Below, piece by piece: positions 1 through 6,654 of a DNA stretch of 7,997 nt. A program made the translations under genes and the position numbers. A model generated the notes under the pieces. That model was not told the origin of the DNA and did not search any database. It was given only the letters and a program-made list of their open reading frames with translations. The stretch lies in NCBI GenBank assembly GCA_023411615.1, contig JAEYOR010000044.1:1-7997 (forward strand), in the 5' to 3' direction. Origin of the DNA: Actinomycetes bacterium (GTDB lineage: Bacteria; Actinomycetota; Actinomycetes; Actinomycetales; Demequinaceae). Positions within the stretch are counted from its first letter, which is position 1. Every line of letters begins with the position of its first letter.

Positions 1-3
1 ACA

Positions 4-408
4 ATGGAGAGCGACCCCACACGAGCCTCGACGGGCTCACGCCAAACGAATTTGCAAGAAGGTCCACGACAGACCATAACCAGAACGGACTCCAGTTATG
101 AGCGAGTACCTTCCGGGGGCAAGGTCAATCAGCCATCGCGCATCATCACACCGAAGCTAAAGGATGTGGGTGGCTCTCTCATGGTGATCGGTGCAACAAT
201 CGTGAGCCAGGCCAGGCTCGAGCACATCGGCGGCGACAATCACTGCACAGGGGTCGATTACGTCTACCAGCCACGGCTCACGCACGTCGGCGGCGAGAAC
301 TACATCGAGAGCTGCAGGAAGGTTGTTCAACCAAACATTCCTCGCACGCCAGCGCCGTTCTTCGCGCCGCCCCGCATGATCCCGCCGCCTCCACGGCGAC
401 GCATCTGA
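4..408 (+). CDS. Hypothetical repeat protein with three 20-residue repeats and a proline/arginine-rich tail
   Basis: I do not recognise this 134-residue protein. Its centre holds a clear repeat: KLKDVGG at residues 51-57, RLEHIGG at 71-77 and RLTHVGG at 91-97, exactly 20 residues apart. A V-x-Q-P/A element precedes the second and third and recurs at 107-110. A short leucine/valine strand followed by Gly-Gly at fixed spacing suggests a beta-solenoid-like fold; this is inference. Residues 1-48 are polar and low in hydrophobics, with no signal peptide at this start. Residues 111-134 are rich in proline, ending PPPPRRRI. The frame is open to the left edge of the window, so the true start may lie upstream and the start cannot be judged by a ribosome site. 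The stop lies 3 bp from the stop of the convergent gene on the other strand. The clean internal repeat argues that the frame is real. Confidence 0.6.
   Translation: MESDPTRASTGSRQTNLQEGPRQTITRTDSSYERVPSGGKVNQPSRIITPKLKDVGGSLMVIGATIVSQARLEHIGGDNHCTGVDYVYQPRLTHVGGENYIESCRKVVQPNIPRTPAPFFAPPRMIPPPPRRRI
151..333 (+). repeat. Three to four coding repeats of 60 bp (20 residues)
   Basis: Within the gene at the left edge, the motif [KR]-L-x-x-[VI]-G-G starts at residues 51, 71 and 91, and a partial fourth unit (V-Q-P-N) starts near residue 107. The spacing is exactly 60 bp each time. The DNA of the units has diverged, so the repeat is kept at protein level and is not a recent tandem duplication. Confidence 0.7.
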
Positions 409-411
409 GCG

Positions 412-1314
412 TCACGTGGAGCGCACGCGCTTCGGGACGGGCTTGATCCGCATGTCGTAAAGCTCGGTTTCTTCAAACTCGCCCATCGCATTCAGCTGAT
501 ACCAAGTGTCCGGCTTAAGCGTCCCGCCCTTCCCCGCACGGGCGGATACAGCCTGCAAGGGTTCACCGGCCTCGCTGTAGTGAATGAGCACCAGCAAACC
601 ACCGTCACCAACCTTGCCCATACCGGTTCGACCGATCACGGCCGCTACAGAGCCTTCACCCTCACACTCCACTTCGCCCATATCGCCGACCACGCCCACT
701 TTGGCTTTCGGGCCAACGCCCGCCGCCTTCCCATGCAAGCCGCTCGCCGCAACCATGCAATCCGGACCGGCCGCCACGCTTCTTGCGCACTTACCAGCCG
801 AGGCAGCAGAACTCGCGTCTCCGTTCACGGCCGACACGGAATTGTAGCCAGCGCTGGCTGCGCACGTGCCCTTCCCCACCGCCACCGCCGCCATTCTCTC
901 GCCGGCGATGCTGGCCACCGCGAAGGGGCCGCCTGCGCCTACACAATCCTCCAGGAATAGCGAGGGGCCACGATACTCAGGACTGGCCTCTCGGCCTTCC
1001 TTGCCCCTCGCCGCAATCCACGCGAGGCCTTCGCTAATCAACTCACCCAGGCTTAGCTCCTGCGTGAAGGCGAGCTTCTCCGACACCACGCATTCGCCGA
1101 CCTGCACCATCTCACCGTCCGCTTCGCCCTTGAGAAACGGCCCGGTGAGGCTATGCCAAAGGTCGACACTCATGAGGGGGAAGTCCCACGTGAGAAAGCC
1201 CTTGTTGAAAGGCTGCACGTTTCCATCGCGCATGCGATACGTCGTGCCAAGCTCTCGGCCGAGGTCGCGCTGATGAGCGACATCGTCCGCATGCACAAAC
1301 GTGATCCGGGTCAT
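412..1314 (-). CDS. Protein with about twelve nine-residue glycine-ended repeats (phage/prophage-like repeat family)
   Basis: A 300-residue protein of unknown function. Residues 1-125 look globular (MTRITFVHADD..., with an ELISEGLAWI helix at 91-100). Residues about 130-237 consist of nonapeptide repeats whose last residue is glycine (G138, G147, G156, then every nine residues to G228), mostly of the form x4-A/V-A/S-x2-G. Residues 238-277 form a distinct end domain: GGLLVLIHYSEAGE, then GTLKPDTWYQL. From memory this order, alanine-rich nine-residue repeats followed by a KPDTWYRL-type ending, occurs in uncharacterised phage and prophage proteins; that is recall, not a search. The start at 1314 is preferred over one 60 bp upstream because a GGAGG (1327-1323) lies 8 nt before it and it makes an ATGA overlap with the preceding SH3-like gene, implying translational coupling. 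A broken paralogue lies at 7697-7980. Role unknown; no signal peptide or membrane segment seen. Confidence 0.8.
   Translation of the reverse strand: MTRITFVHADDVAHQRDLGRELGTTYRMRDGNVQPFNKGFLTWDFPLMSVDLWHSLTGPFLKGEADGEMVQVGECVVSEKLAFTQELSLGELISEGLAWIAARGKEGREASPEYRGPSLFLEDCVGAGGPFAVASIAGERMAAVAVGKGTCAASAGYNSVSAVNGDASSAASAGKCARSVAAGPDCMVAASGLHGKAAGVGPKAKVGVVGDMGEVECEGEGSVAAVIGRTGMGKVGDGGLLVLIHYSEAGEPLQAVSARAGKGGTLKPDTWYQLNAMGEFEETELYDMRIKPVPKRVRST
604..927 (-). repeat. Twelve coding repeats of 27 bp (nine residues)
   Basis: This stretch encodes residues 130-237 of the overlapping gene. Glycine falls at residues 138, 147, 156, 165, 174, 183, 192, 201, 210, 219 and 228 with no slip in register. 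The preceding Gly129 fits the same series. Small residues (A, V, S) fill repeat positions 5-8. The DNA units are not identical, so selection rather than recent slippage maintains the pattern. Confidence 0.8.
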
Positions 1315-1634
1315 TTTCCTATCCTCCCTTGAACCGGCCGCGTGCGATGCAGAAGATCTCCCAGTAGTACCCACCCGCGCACGAGCCCCGCGTCATAACC
1401 CAACGCAAACACGCGAGCCCAATCGCCATCACCGCTCACGTCATAGACGCGAAGAAGATCCATGCGCTCAAGGCGCGCTACCACCAATGTCGCCTCATGC
1501 GGCCCAAGCCGGATATCGATCGGCGCCAGCGCATAGCGCCAATCAGCGACCGTACCGAGGCTCCATTTTTTGGTGTGGATCTCCGCACGCACGTCACCGG
1601 CGCACCCCAGCGCCAGTACCAACAACCAACGCAT
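1311..1634 (-). CDS. Small secreted protein with a bacterial SH3-like domain
   Basis: A 107-residue protein. Residues 1-17 (MRWLLVLALG...VRA) look like a Sec signal peptide with a V-R-A cleavage site before Glu18. A cysteine lies at residue 11, but the preceding A-L-G is not a good lipobox. Residues 36-96 fit the bacterial SH3 pattern: an IDIRLGPHE stretch in place of the usual NVRSGPS, a hydrophobic strand (LRVYDV), GDWARV at 70-75 and RGWVLLGDL at 86-94. Such domains usually bind peptidoglycan or proteins in the periplasm; the function here is inferred from fold only. A GGAGGAGG (1652-1645) lies 10 nt before the start. The start overlaps the preceding short frame as TGATG, and the end overlaps the next gene as ATGA, so the three are probably read as one transcript with coupled translation. 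Confidence 0.72.
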   Translation of the reverse strand: MRWLLVLALGCAGDVRAEIHTKKWSLGTVADWRYALAPIDIRLGPHEATLVVARLERMDLLRVYDVSGDGDWARVFALGYDAGLVRGWVLLGDLLHRTRPVQGRIGK

Positions 1635-1768
1635 CAGGGCTCATCCTCCTCCGGCAACCGACAAGAGATGGCCGGCACGACGTCACGAATGACGTCGCCC
1701 TCTCGAAACCGACCATCTCCCGGGGGAAACCACACCTGCCCACTCAGATGCGGATGCTGCCAGCGCCG
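1634..1768 (-). pseudogene. Short reading frame or remnant of an upstream gene in the repeat-protein unit
   Basis: A 44-codon open stretch without ATG lies directly before the SH3-like gene, bounded upstream by TAG (1771-1769) and ending in TGA at 1636-1634. Its product contains WQHPHLSGQVW, PPGDGRFREGD and a C-terminal acidic EEDEP. The W-x-x-H-P-x-L-S-G-Q-V-W-F-P-P-G-D pattern reads like real protein with conserved aromatics, not random sequence. The only candidate start is a GTG at 1735-1733 without a good ribosome site. The TGATG junction with the next gene is what a genuine upstream cistron would leave. I read it as the 3' end of a gene whose front was lost or frameshifted, or as a very small gene with an unusual start. 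Function unknown. Confidence 0.35.
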
Positions 1769-1950
1769 CTAGCGCGACGACGCTTCAGCACGAGCCCATC
1801 AAATCAGGATCCGAGCGGCGCGCAACACATTCACCGGAACTGAGCCAACACCTTTGAACGGTCGTTCACACGCTTGCGAAGGGATGCACCACCGATGGCA
1901 GTGTCGGATTCCAGCGGCCTCTGGCCACCTTGAGTTCAGCACATTCCAAG

Positions 1951-4263
1951 CTACTCGCTTGCAGATTCGGGAGCGGAACTTGCGATCTTCCACTTGGCGA
2001 GATGTCGTCCGAGCACATCTAGGGCATGAAGCTGCTCTTGTGAGCATACCGCTCGATTGATGGAAGTCAGCCTATCTTCCATTGCGTTGGCATCGAAGAA
2101 CGTTTCGATCAAGCTTCTGTCAAACATGTCGTAACGTGATGTAACGAAATCCCCAGCGCTATGGCTTCTTCCTACTTGCATGAGCTTGGAGACGACCGCC
2201 GCTAGCCCCTCATCCGTTGCAACAGCCTCGGCGACCCACAGTTTTGGCGCTTTGTCGCTTCCCGTGTAGTCATGCCATCGAAACAGGAACGAGCCGAGAT
2301 CGGAGGCGTCCAGCAAGCGTCCGTCTCTTGCTAGTGCAGACACTTGTTCGATCCACTCACCCTTAAGCTGCTGCACCCAGTCCGAGGAGATCGCAGGCTC
2401 CAACCGGCTATCGCCACTCTGCTCATCCGGGCTGTTCAAGTGGATGAGCATGGAACCAACAGAGAGAGCGCTGGATTGCCTTAGCGCCGCCAGCAGGAGG
2501 GGACCTCTGTCAACTTCCGGAAGTCTCCGTGCGTACCAGCTGATCGCCCTCCAAGCAGATGTCCACGGCGAATTGAATGGACCAGCGGACCTAAGATCAA
2601 CCAACGATTGACCCAAGCTGAACATCGCTGGGAGCAGCACTGATGCGTTTGCCACCGGCAGGTCATCGACCGCCTCGTCCATACGGGCTGCGAGAGACGC
2701 TGTAAGGTTGCGCTTGCGAAGCGATTCTACGGCCACGCTTAGCCGCTCCGTACTATCCGAAGCCAGCAAGACGTCGCGGAACTCACTTTCGGAGAGTTCA
2801 CCATCCGGTGTCTGTAGCTCGAAGTAGCGCGGGAAAAAGCGGGGCGTGCAAACACGCTTCTCCCGCGACCATTCCCCACCCCATTCGCCCGCTGAGTAAT
2901 GGCTACCACCAAAGGCCCAACCGATGCCCGGGAAGAGCTCCTTGAGCATCGCTCGTACCGCGTCTCGATTGCGCTCCGAAGAAAGCGCCACGAGCGCTTC
3001 AACGCGGCCTTTATGTTCGTCATCGCGTCTGTCACCGGTGAAACGTCCGCTTTGAAGCAGCAGGTTCTGCGCCTCGAACAATGCGCTGTGCACGTTCGGC
3101 TCAAACACGCGCAGAGCTTCCAGTGCCAAAAAGTCGATGATGTTCACCTCAAACGCTGTCTTGCCGACGTGTAGCGGGAGGTGAATAGCCACCGAGGACA
3201 AATATCTGCGCGCATCTCGAAGATTGGTGATTAGCGGCTGTATGGAACCTAACAGCGCGTTCCCCCACCGCAGATCTTTGAAGCCATTCTCCGCAGCTGC
3301 GTACTTGCCAGCAATCGTCGCCAAGTCCTGCGTCATAACCGCGTGTACCATTGACCTAGGCACTGATGGGAGATCGAAGTTGGCCTGGACGATCTTCTCG
3401 AGAAAAGCGCGTCCTTCACCGTTCGCTATGGGCTCGAGCCCCGCTTCCACAATGCTCGACTGAAACCGCAGAACGAAAGTTATGTTCGGCAGGTTTGCGT
3501 TGACCTTCACCTGCCTGATCAAAAGACGAATCTGTTCAGGCTCTAGCCGATCGATGTCATCGACGAACACGATCAGTGGGCGGTCAAGATTTCGTAGACT
3601 CTTTTCCAATGCGAGGCGGATCTCGTCGAGGGGTGCGGACCATCGGTCACGTCCCAGAATTTGCGCTATGGCGCCAAGGACGACAGCACCAATGCCAACA
3701 GCCGCCAACACCGCTGCGACCGTTGTCGCGGATGGCAACGTGAGCCCTAACCCTCCCGCCAATGCAAGAACCGATGCACTCGCGAGAAGCGCCGAAAGTT
3801 GAGGCAAAGAGGTCGCGGCTTGCTTGAGAGGGCCGGCGGATTGCGTCAGGACAGAACCGTATTGCCGAAGCAGCCGTGCGCGTTCCGTAGCTCCTTTCGA
3901 CAATTTGCCTCCAAGCCTGTCCGCCATTTCGCGAAACAGCGCTTTGGTGATGGCATCGCCATCCGCCCATTGCCACGGGTTGAAGTCGAGCCACTTTACG
4001 TTTGCGTCTGTTCCCAACTCCTCGATGATCATGTTCTTGAGTGAGGACTTGCCGGTTCCCCATGCGCCCCTGATCGCGAAAACGCGTCCTTCCTCGACAC
4101 TCGGCCCTTTCAACACAACCGCTATTCGCGCCGCAAACGGGGATCGCCGTAAGCGATCTTGCTTCGCGCTGCGAATTGGTACGTCGGAACCGATGTCGTC
4201 TGTGGTCGGTACGTTTCCACTGCCGTCAGGCTTCCCGCGAAAAAACCTCGTAATCCAATCCAT
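1951..4263 (-). CDS. KAP family P-loop NTPase with two membrane helices
   Basis: A 770-residue KAP-family NTPase. Walker A is GAWGTGKSS at residues 66-74, followed by the FNPWQW motif at 94-99 that typifies KAP proteins. Two hydrophobic segments (about 156-176 and 180-203) lie between Walker A and Walker B, the insertion that defines the family and anchors the NTPase to the inner membrane. Walker B is LIVFVDDIDRL at 230-240, and an arginine-rich TNLRDARRYL at 346-355 fits the sensor region. The roughly 400-residue C-terminal part is helical and not recognised. Known members include PifA of plasmid F, which excludes phage T7, so a defence role is possible but unproven; no companion effector gene is adjacent. 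The ATG at 4263 is the first in frame, with only a weak purine-rich stretch before it. It is divergent from the DksA-like gene, 225 bp away, and 182 bp separate its stop from the next frame downstream. Confidence 0.9.
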   Translation of the reverse strand: MDWITRFFRGKPDGSGNVPTTDDIGSDVPIRSAKQDRLRRSPFAARIAVVLKGPSVEEGRVFAIRGAWGTGKSSLKNMIIEELGTDANVKWLDFNPWQWADGDAITKALFREMADRLGGKLSKGATERARLLRQYGSVLTQSAGPLKQAATSLPQLSALLASASVLALAGGLGLTLPSATTVAAVLAAVGIGAVVLGAIAQILGRDRWSAPLDEIRLALEKSLRNLDRPLIVFVDDIDRLEPEQIRLLIRQVKVNANLPNITFVLRFQSSIVEAGLEPIANGEGRAFLEKIVQANFDLPSVPRSMVHAVMTQDLATIAGKYAAAENGFKDLRWGNALLGSIQPLITNLRDARRYLSSVAIHLPLHVGKTAFEVNIIDFLALEALRVFEPNVHSALFEAQNLLLQSGRFTGDRRDDEHKGRVEALVALSSERNRDAVRAMLKELFPGIGWAFGGSHYSAGEWGGEWSREKRVCTPRFFPRYFELQTPDGELSESEFRDVLLASDSTERLSVAVESLRKRNLTASLAARMDEAVDDLPVANASVLLPAMFSLGQSLVDLRSAGPFNSPWTSAWRAISWYARRLPEVDRGPLLLAALRQSSALSVGSMLIHLNSPDEQSGDSRLEPAISSDWVQQLKGEWIEQVSALARDGRLLDASDLGSFLFRWHDYTGSDKAPKLWVAEAVATDEGLAAVVSKLMQVGRSHSAGDFVTSRYDMFDRSLIETFFDANAMEDRLTSINRAVCSQEQLHALDVLGRHLAKWKIASSAPESASE

Positions 4264-4488
4264 AAATTCTCAGCCCCGCTTCCCTTCGTCAGCTAGAATC
4301 AATGCTACGGTTCGCTGTTGGGGACGCAATGGCGGCGTGCGGTTTCCAGCTCAATCTGTGTGCACATCGCATCAGCACTCCGCGAAGCGACTTTGTGCTC
4401 GTTGAAAGCAGAGGGTTTCGTACGCGCTGCTGTCGATTTACACGCATAATGCATCGCCGATCAAGTGGCGGCAAATAAGGAGTTGAAT
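4264..4488. other. Divergent intergenic region between the KAP NTPase and DksA-like genes
   Basis: These 225 bp should carry the promoters of both flanking genes. No convincing paired -35/-10 could be read for either. A CATAAT at 4445-4450 resembles a -10 for the plus-strand gene, but no matching -35 lies 16-18 bp upstream. Confidence 0.4.
4477..4482 (+). promoter_or_regulatory. Ribosome binding site deciding the DksA-like start
   Basis: AAGGAG lies 6 nt before the ATG at 4489. It selects this start over the in-frame start at 4465, which has no such site and would add eight residues with no family counterpart. Confidence 0.75.
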
Positions 4489-4815
4489 ATGTCCGATCTC
4501 GCCGCAGCTAAGGCTCGTCTCGAAGCCCAGCTCGCCGAACTGGAAGAACGACAGGGCCGGATCGCCCAGGATTTGGACGAGCCGCTTAGTCAAGATTCAT
4601 CCGAGCGCGCAATCGAGATGGAAGACGATCAGTCGCTGGCAGGCCAAGCCGCGCTCATCTCGCGCGAGATTGCTTCTGTGAAGCGCGCGCTGACCCGCAT
4701 TGCACAAGGTGTCTACGGCGAGTGCGTACGGTGCGGAGCGACGATCGCACCAAGGCGCCTGGAGGCGCGCCCCGAGGCCGCGCTGTGCTTTTCCTGTGCG
4801 AGCAAGGAACAGTAA
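4489..4815 (+). CDS. DksA/TraR family C4 zinc-finger protein
   Basis: A 108-residue protein of the DksA/TraR family, whose members bind RNA polymerase through its secondary channel and alter transcription initiation, often with ppGpp. Residues 1-72 form two charged helices of a coiled coil separated by an acidic tip (DEPLSQDSSERAIEMEDD, 30-47). The zinc finger has all four cysteines: C79-x2-C82 in GECVRCG, and C100-x2-C103 in CFSC, with the usual IAPRRLEARPEA linker. It is shorter than E. coli DksA (about 151 residues) and its tip lacks the DxxDxA arrangement of classical DksA, so it belongs to the short, less studied DksA-like group and may not replace DksA. A YdcH-family gene follows 42 bp downstream on the same strand, probably in one transcript. 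Confidence 0.9.
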   Translation: MSDLAAAKARLEAQLAELEERQGRIAQDLDEPLSQDSSERAIEMEDDQSLAGQAALISREIASVKRALTRIAQGVYGECVRCGATIAPRRLEARPEAALCFSCASKEQ

Positions 4816-4857
4816 CTATCTGTATCTCGTTGCACCGTACGATACCAAGGAGACACC

Positions 4858-5103
4858 ATGTCGAACACGCCGCATACGCTCGCCGAAGAATTTCCCGATC
4901 AACTCGAGGCCATTCACAAGTTGAAAGTGAGCGCCCCGGACTTTGCGCAGTTGCTGCGGGACTACGACGCGGTGAATGATCAGATCCACCTCGCGGAAAC
5001 CAACGTAAAGCCCGTCGATCATCTGCACGAAGTTGAACTTCGCAAGCGGCGCCTGGAGATCAAGGATGCCATCGCTGCCGCGTTGGCGCGCTCATCCGGA
5101 TAA
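4858..5103 (+). CDS. YdcH family protein (DUF465)
   Basis: An 81-residue protein of the YdcH/DUF465 family, small helical proteins common in Proteobacteria with no settled biochemical role. Family signs are the N-terminal HTLAEEFPDQLEAIHKLK (6-23), the central DYDAVNDQIHLAETN (35-49), the VKPVDH turn and the closing LRKRRLEIKD (61-70). Length is normal for the family. The start is supported by AAGGAG at 4847-4852, 5 nt before ATG. It follows the DksA-like gene by 42 bp with no visible terminator between, which suggests co-transcription. Confidence 0.92.
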   Translation: MSNTPHTLAEEFPDQLEAIHKLKVSAPDFAQLLRDYDAVNDQIHLAETNVKPVDHLHEVELRKRRLEIKDAIAAALARSSG

Positions 5104-5420
5104 ACTGGAGAGCCGACTCGCCTTCAAACGAACCGTCACCTCTCAAAAGCGTTCCAAGTCAGGGCATCGCGTAGCATCTCGGGCAACTTCTGTGTTCAGG
5201 TCCCCCGTGCATGTAAGCACATCCATGGTCCGCTCATCGGTACGCCCAAAAGAATGTCGCGCGCCCGAAGAGCCAACGTTAATCACACAAACGTTCAATA
5301 GTTAGACTATGATCAGTGGTAGTTCATGGGTCCTTGCTATGCTGATGGCATCGCCTGGGACGGTTTGGAATGATAGGGGCCATCAAATCGAAGACTATTC
5401 CCATCCCTGTTCCACAGACA
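5104..5420. other. Non-coding stretch between YdcH and the glutathionyl-hydroquinone reductase
   Basis: These 317 bp lie between convergent genes and hold no gene I can support. A 45-codon frame starting at 5309 lacks a ribosome site and runs into the neighbouring gene. AACGTT occurs at 5275-5280 and again at 5290-5295, 15 bp apart, followed by the small inverted repeat ATAGT-TAG-ACTAT at 5298-5310. Neither is flanked by an obvious target gene start. No clear rho-independent terminator was seen, although both neighbouring genes end here. Confidence 0.5.
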
Positions 5421-6392
5421 TCAGCAACGCCCGTGAGGAATGGTGAGATCCATTGCGGGGCCGACGGGGACGATACCGGTCGGATTGATGGTGCGATGAC
5501 TCTCGAAGTAGTGGCTTTTGATATGCTTCATGTTGACGGTCTGCGCGACGCCCGGCACCTGATAAAGGTCCCGCAGATAGCCGGACAGGTTCGGATAGTC
5601 GGCAATCCTTCGCAGGTTGCATTTGAAGTGGCCGACGTAGACCGGATCGAACCGCACCAAAGTTGTGAATAATCGCCAATCCGCTTCGGTCAAGCGATCC
5701 CCCAAAAGATAGCGGTGCGTGCAAAGATGCTCCTCAATGAGATCCAGCGTCGCGAACAGCTCGGTGAAAGCGGCTTCGTATGCCGTCTGCGTGGTAGCAA
5801 ACCCCGCCTTGTAGACGCCATTGTTAACGGTTTCATAGATCCGGGCGTTCCAGGCATCGATCTGCGGCTGCAATTTCGCCGGATAGAAGTCGCCCGGCGC
5901 CGCGCCACACTCATCGAAAGCTGAGTTGAACATCCGGATGATTTCGGACGACTCATTGTTCACGATGCTCCCGGTCGCCTTGTCCCAAAGCACCGGCACG
6001 GTGACCCGACCAGTATAGTGAGGTTGGGCGTTGGTGTAGACCTCATGCAAAAAGCGGGCGCCGTGGATTGGATCCGGCACGACCCCCGGCCCCTCCTCGA
6101 AGGTCCAGCCGTTCTCCAGCATGAGCCAATGCACGACCGACACGCTGATCAAGGCATCGAGCTTCTTAAGTTTGCGGAAAATGAACGTCCGATGCGCCCA
6201 GGGACAGGCAAGCGAGACATAAAGGTGATAGCGGCCCGGTTCCGCTTCAAAGCCTCCCCTGCCGCTCGGACCCGGTGAAGCATCGGGCGTAACCCAGTTC
6301 CGGAACGCAGAGTCCTTGCGCACAAAGCGCCCGCCGGTGCTCTGGGTATCGTACCACTGATCCTGCCAGACACCGTCGACAAGCAATCCCAT
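5421..6392 (-). CDS. yqjG: Glutathionyl-hydroquinone reductase (Xi-class glutathione transferase, YqjG-like)
   Basis: A 323-residue cytosolic enzyme that uses glutathione to reduce glutathionyl-hydroquinones to free hydroquinones, part of quinone detoxification. The thioredoxin-like N-terminal domain carries the Xi-class signature LACPWAHRTF (residues 61-70) with catalytic Cys63, the position I recall for E. coli YqjG. NNESSEI near 144-150 is the glutathione-binding NES region. The C-terminal helical domain holds the family stretch RFDPVYVGHFKCN (247-259) and ends INPTGIVPVGP...PHGR, as is usual for the family. Length fits (YqjG is about 328). I chose the ATG at 6392 because MGLLVDGVWQDQW is the normal family N-terminus and an AAGGA lies about 10 nt upstream; an in-frame start at 6500 would add 36 atypical residues. 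It is divergent from the Ntn-hydrolase gene. Confidence 0.95.
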   Translation of the reverse strand: MGLLVDGVWQDQWYDTQSTGGRFVRKDSAFRNWVTPDASPGPSGRGGFEAEPGRYHLYVSLACPWAHRTFIFRKLKKLDALISVSVVHWLMLENGWTFEEGPGVVPDPIHGARFLHEVYTNAQPHYTGRVTVPVLWDKATGSIVNNESSEIIRMFNSAFDECGAAPGDFYPAKLQPQIDAWNARIYETVNNGVYKAGFATTQTAYEAAFTELFATLDLIEEHLCTHRYLLGDRLTEADWRLFTTLVRFDPVYVGHFKCNLRRIADYPNLSGYLRDLYQVPGVAQTVNMKHIKSHYFESHRTINPTGIVPVGPAMDLTIPHGRC

Positions 6393-6654
6393 GGTTCTCT
6401 GTCCTTCTGCTTCGCTTCTGAGCTGCAGGCTCGCATCGACCTGCCCGTACAGTAACGTCCTCCGCATCGTGTGATTTTCTAATCGCGACGACAGGCTCAC
6501 CTGATACCCGGCACTATCCTTTCTGCAGCGGATGACCTATGCAATAGAATGAGACAACGACACAGGCCAACCTGGTGCGTGGCTGAAACAATGTAAACCG
6601 TGCACTCTCAGTTGATTTCATGGTCAATTGAAGCGGCACTGGCAAGAAACGTTG
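6393..6654. other. Divergent intergenic region between the reductase and Ntn-hydrolase genes
   Basis: These 262 bp lie between divergent starts and should carry both promoters. No operator or strong promoter pair could be read. The reductase frame stays open back to 6500, so part of this stretch would be coding if a longer start were used. Confidence 0.4.

Noticed and set aside
580..1273. Several long plus-strand frames opposite the nonapeptide-repeat gene
   Set aside because: They mirror the GC-rich repeat codons of the minus-strand gene, which has a ribosome site, an ATGA overlap and a periodic product; none of the plus-strand products shows protein-like features.
1315..1374. Longer start for the nonapeptide-repeat gene at 1374
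   Set aside because: The 20 extra residues are polar and unlike the body, they would overlap the SH3 gene by more than 60 bp, and the ATG at 1314 has a better ribosome site and an ATGA coupling.
1604..1634. Lipoprotein signal in the SH3-like protein (Cys11)
   Set aside because: The residues before the cysteine (A-L-G) do not make a good lipobox, and a normal V-R-A cleavage site follows at residue 17.
1301..1843. 180-residue plus-strand frame over the SH3-like gene
   Set aside because: Its product is rich in Arg, Pro, Ser and His with no domain, while the opposite strand encodes a signal peptide and an SH3 pattern.
1799..2047. 82-residue minus-strand frame overlapping the end of the KAP gene
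   Set aside because: It begins inside the KAP gene in another frame, has a Cys/Arg/Trp-rich product and no recognisable motif. The 178 bp at 1772-1950 hold nothing I can support.
3482..4405. Plus-strand frames opposite the KAP gene N-terminal half
   Set aside because: They are mirror frames of the Walker A to Walker B coding region and show no domain of their own.
4445..4450. CATAAT as a -10 box for the DksA-like gene
   Set aside because: No hexamer resembling TTGACA lies at 16-18 bp; the nearest candidate, TTGAAA at 4402-4407, is 37 bp away.
5309..5446. 45-codon plus-strand frame (MISGSSWVLAMLM...)
   Set aside because: No ribosome site, runs into the tail of the reductase gene, and its composition is unremarkable.
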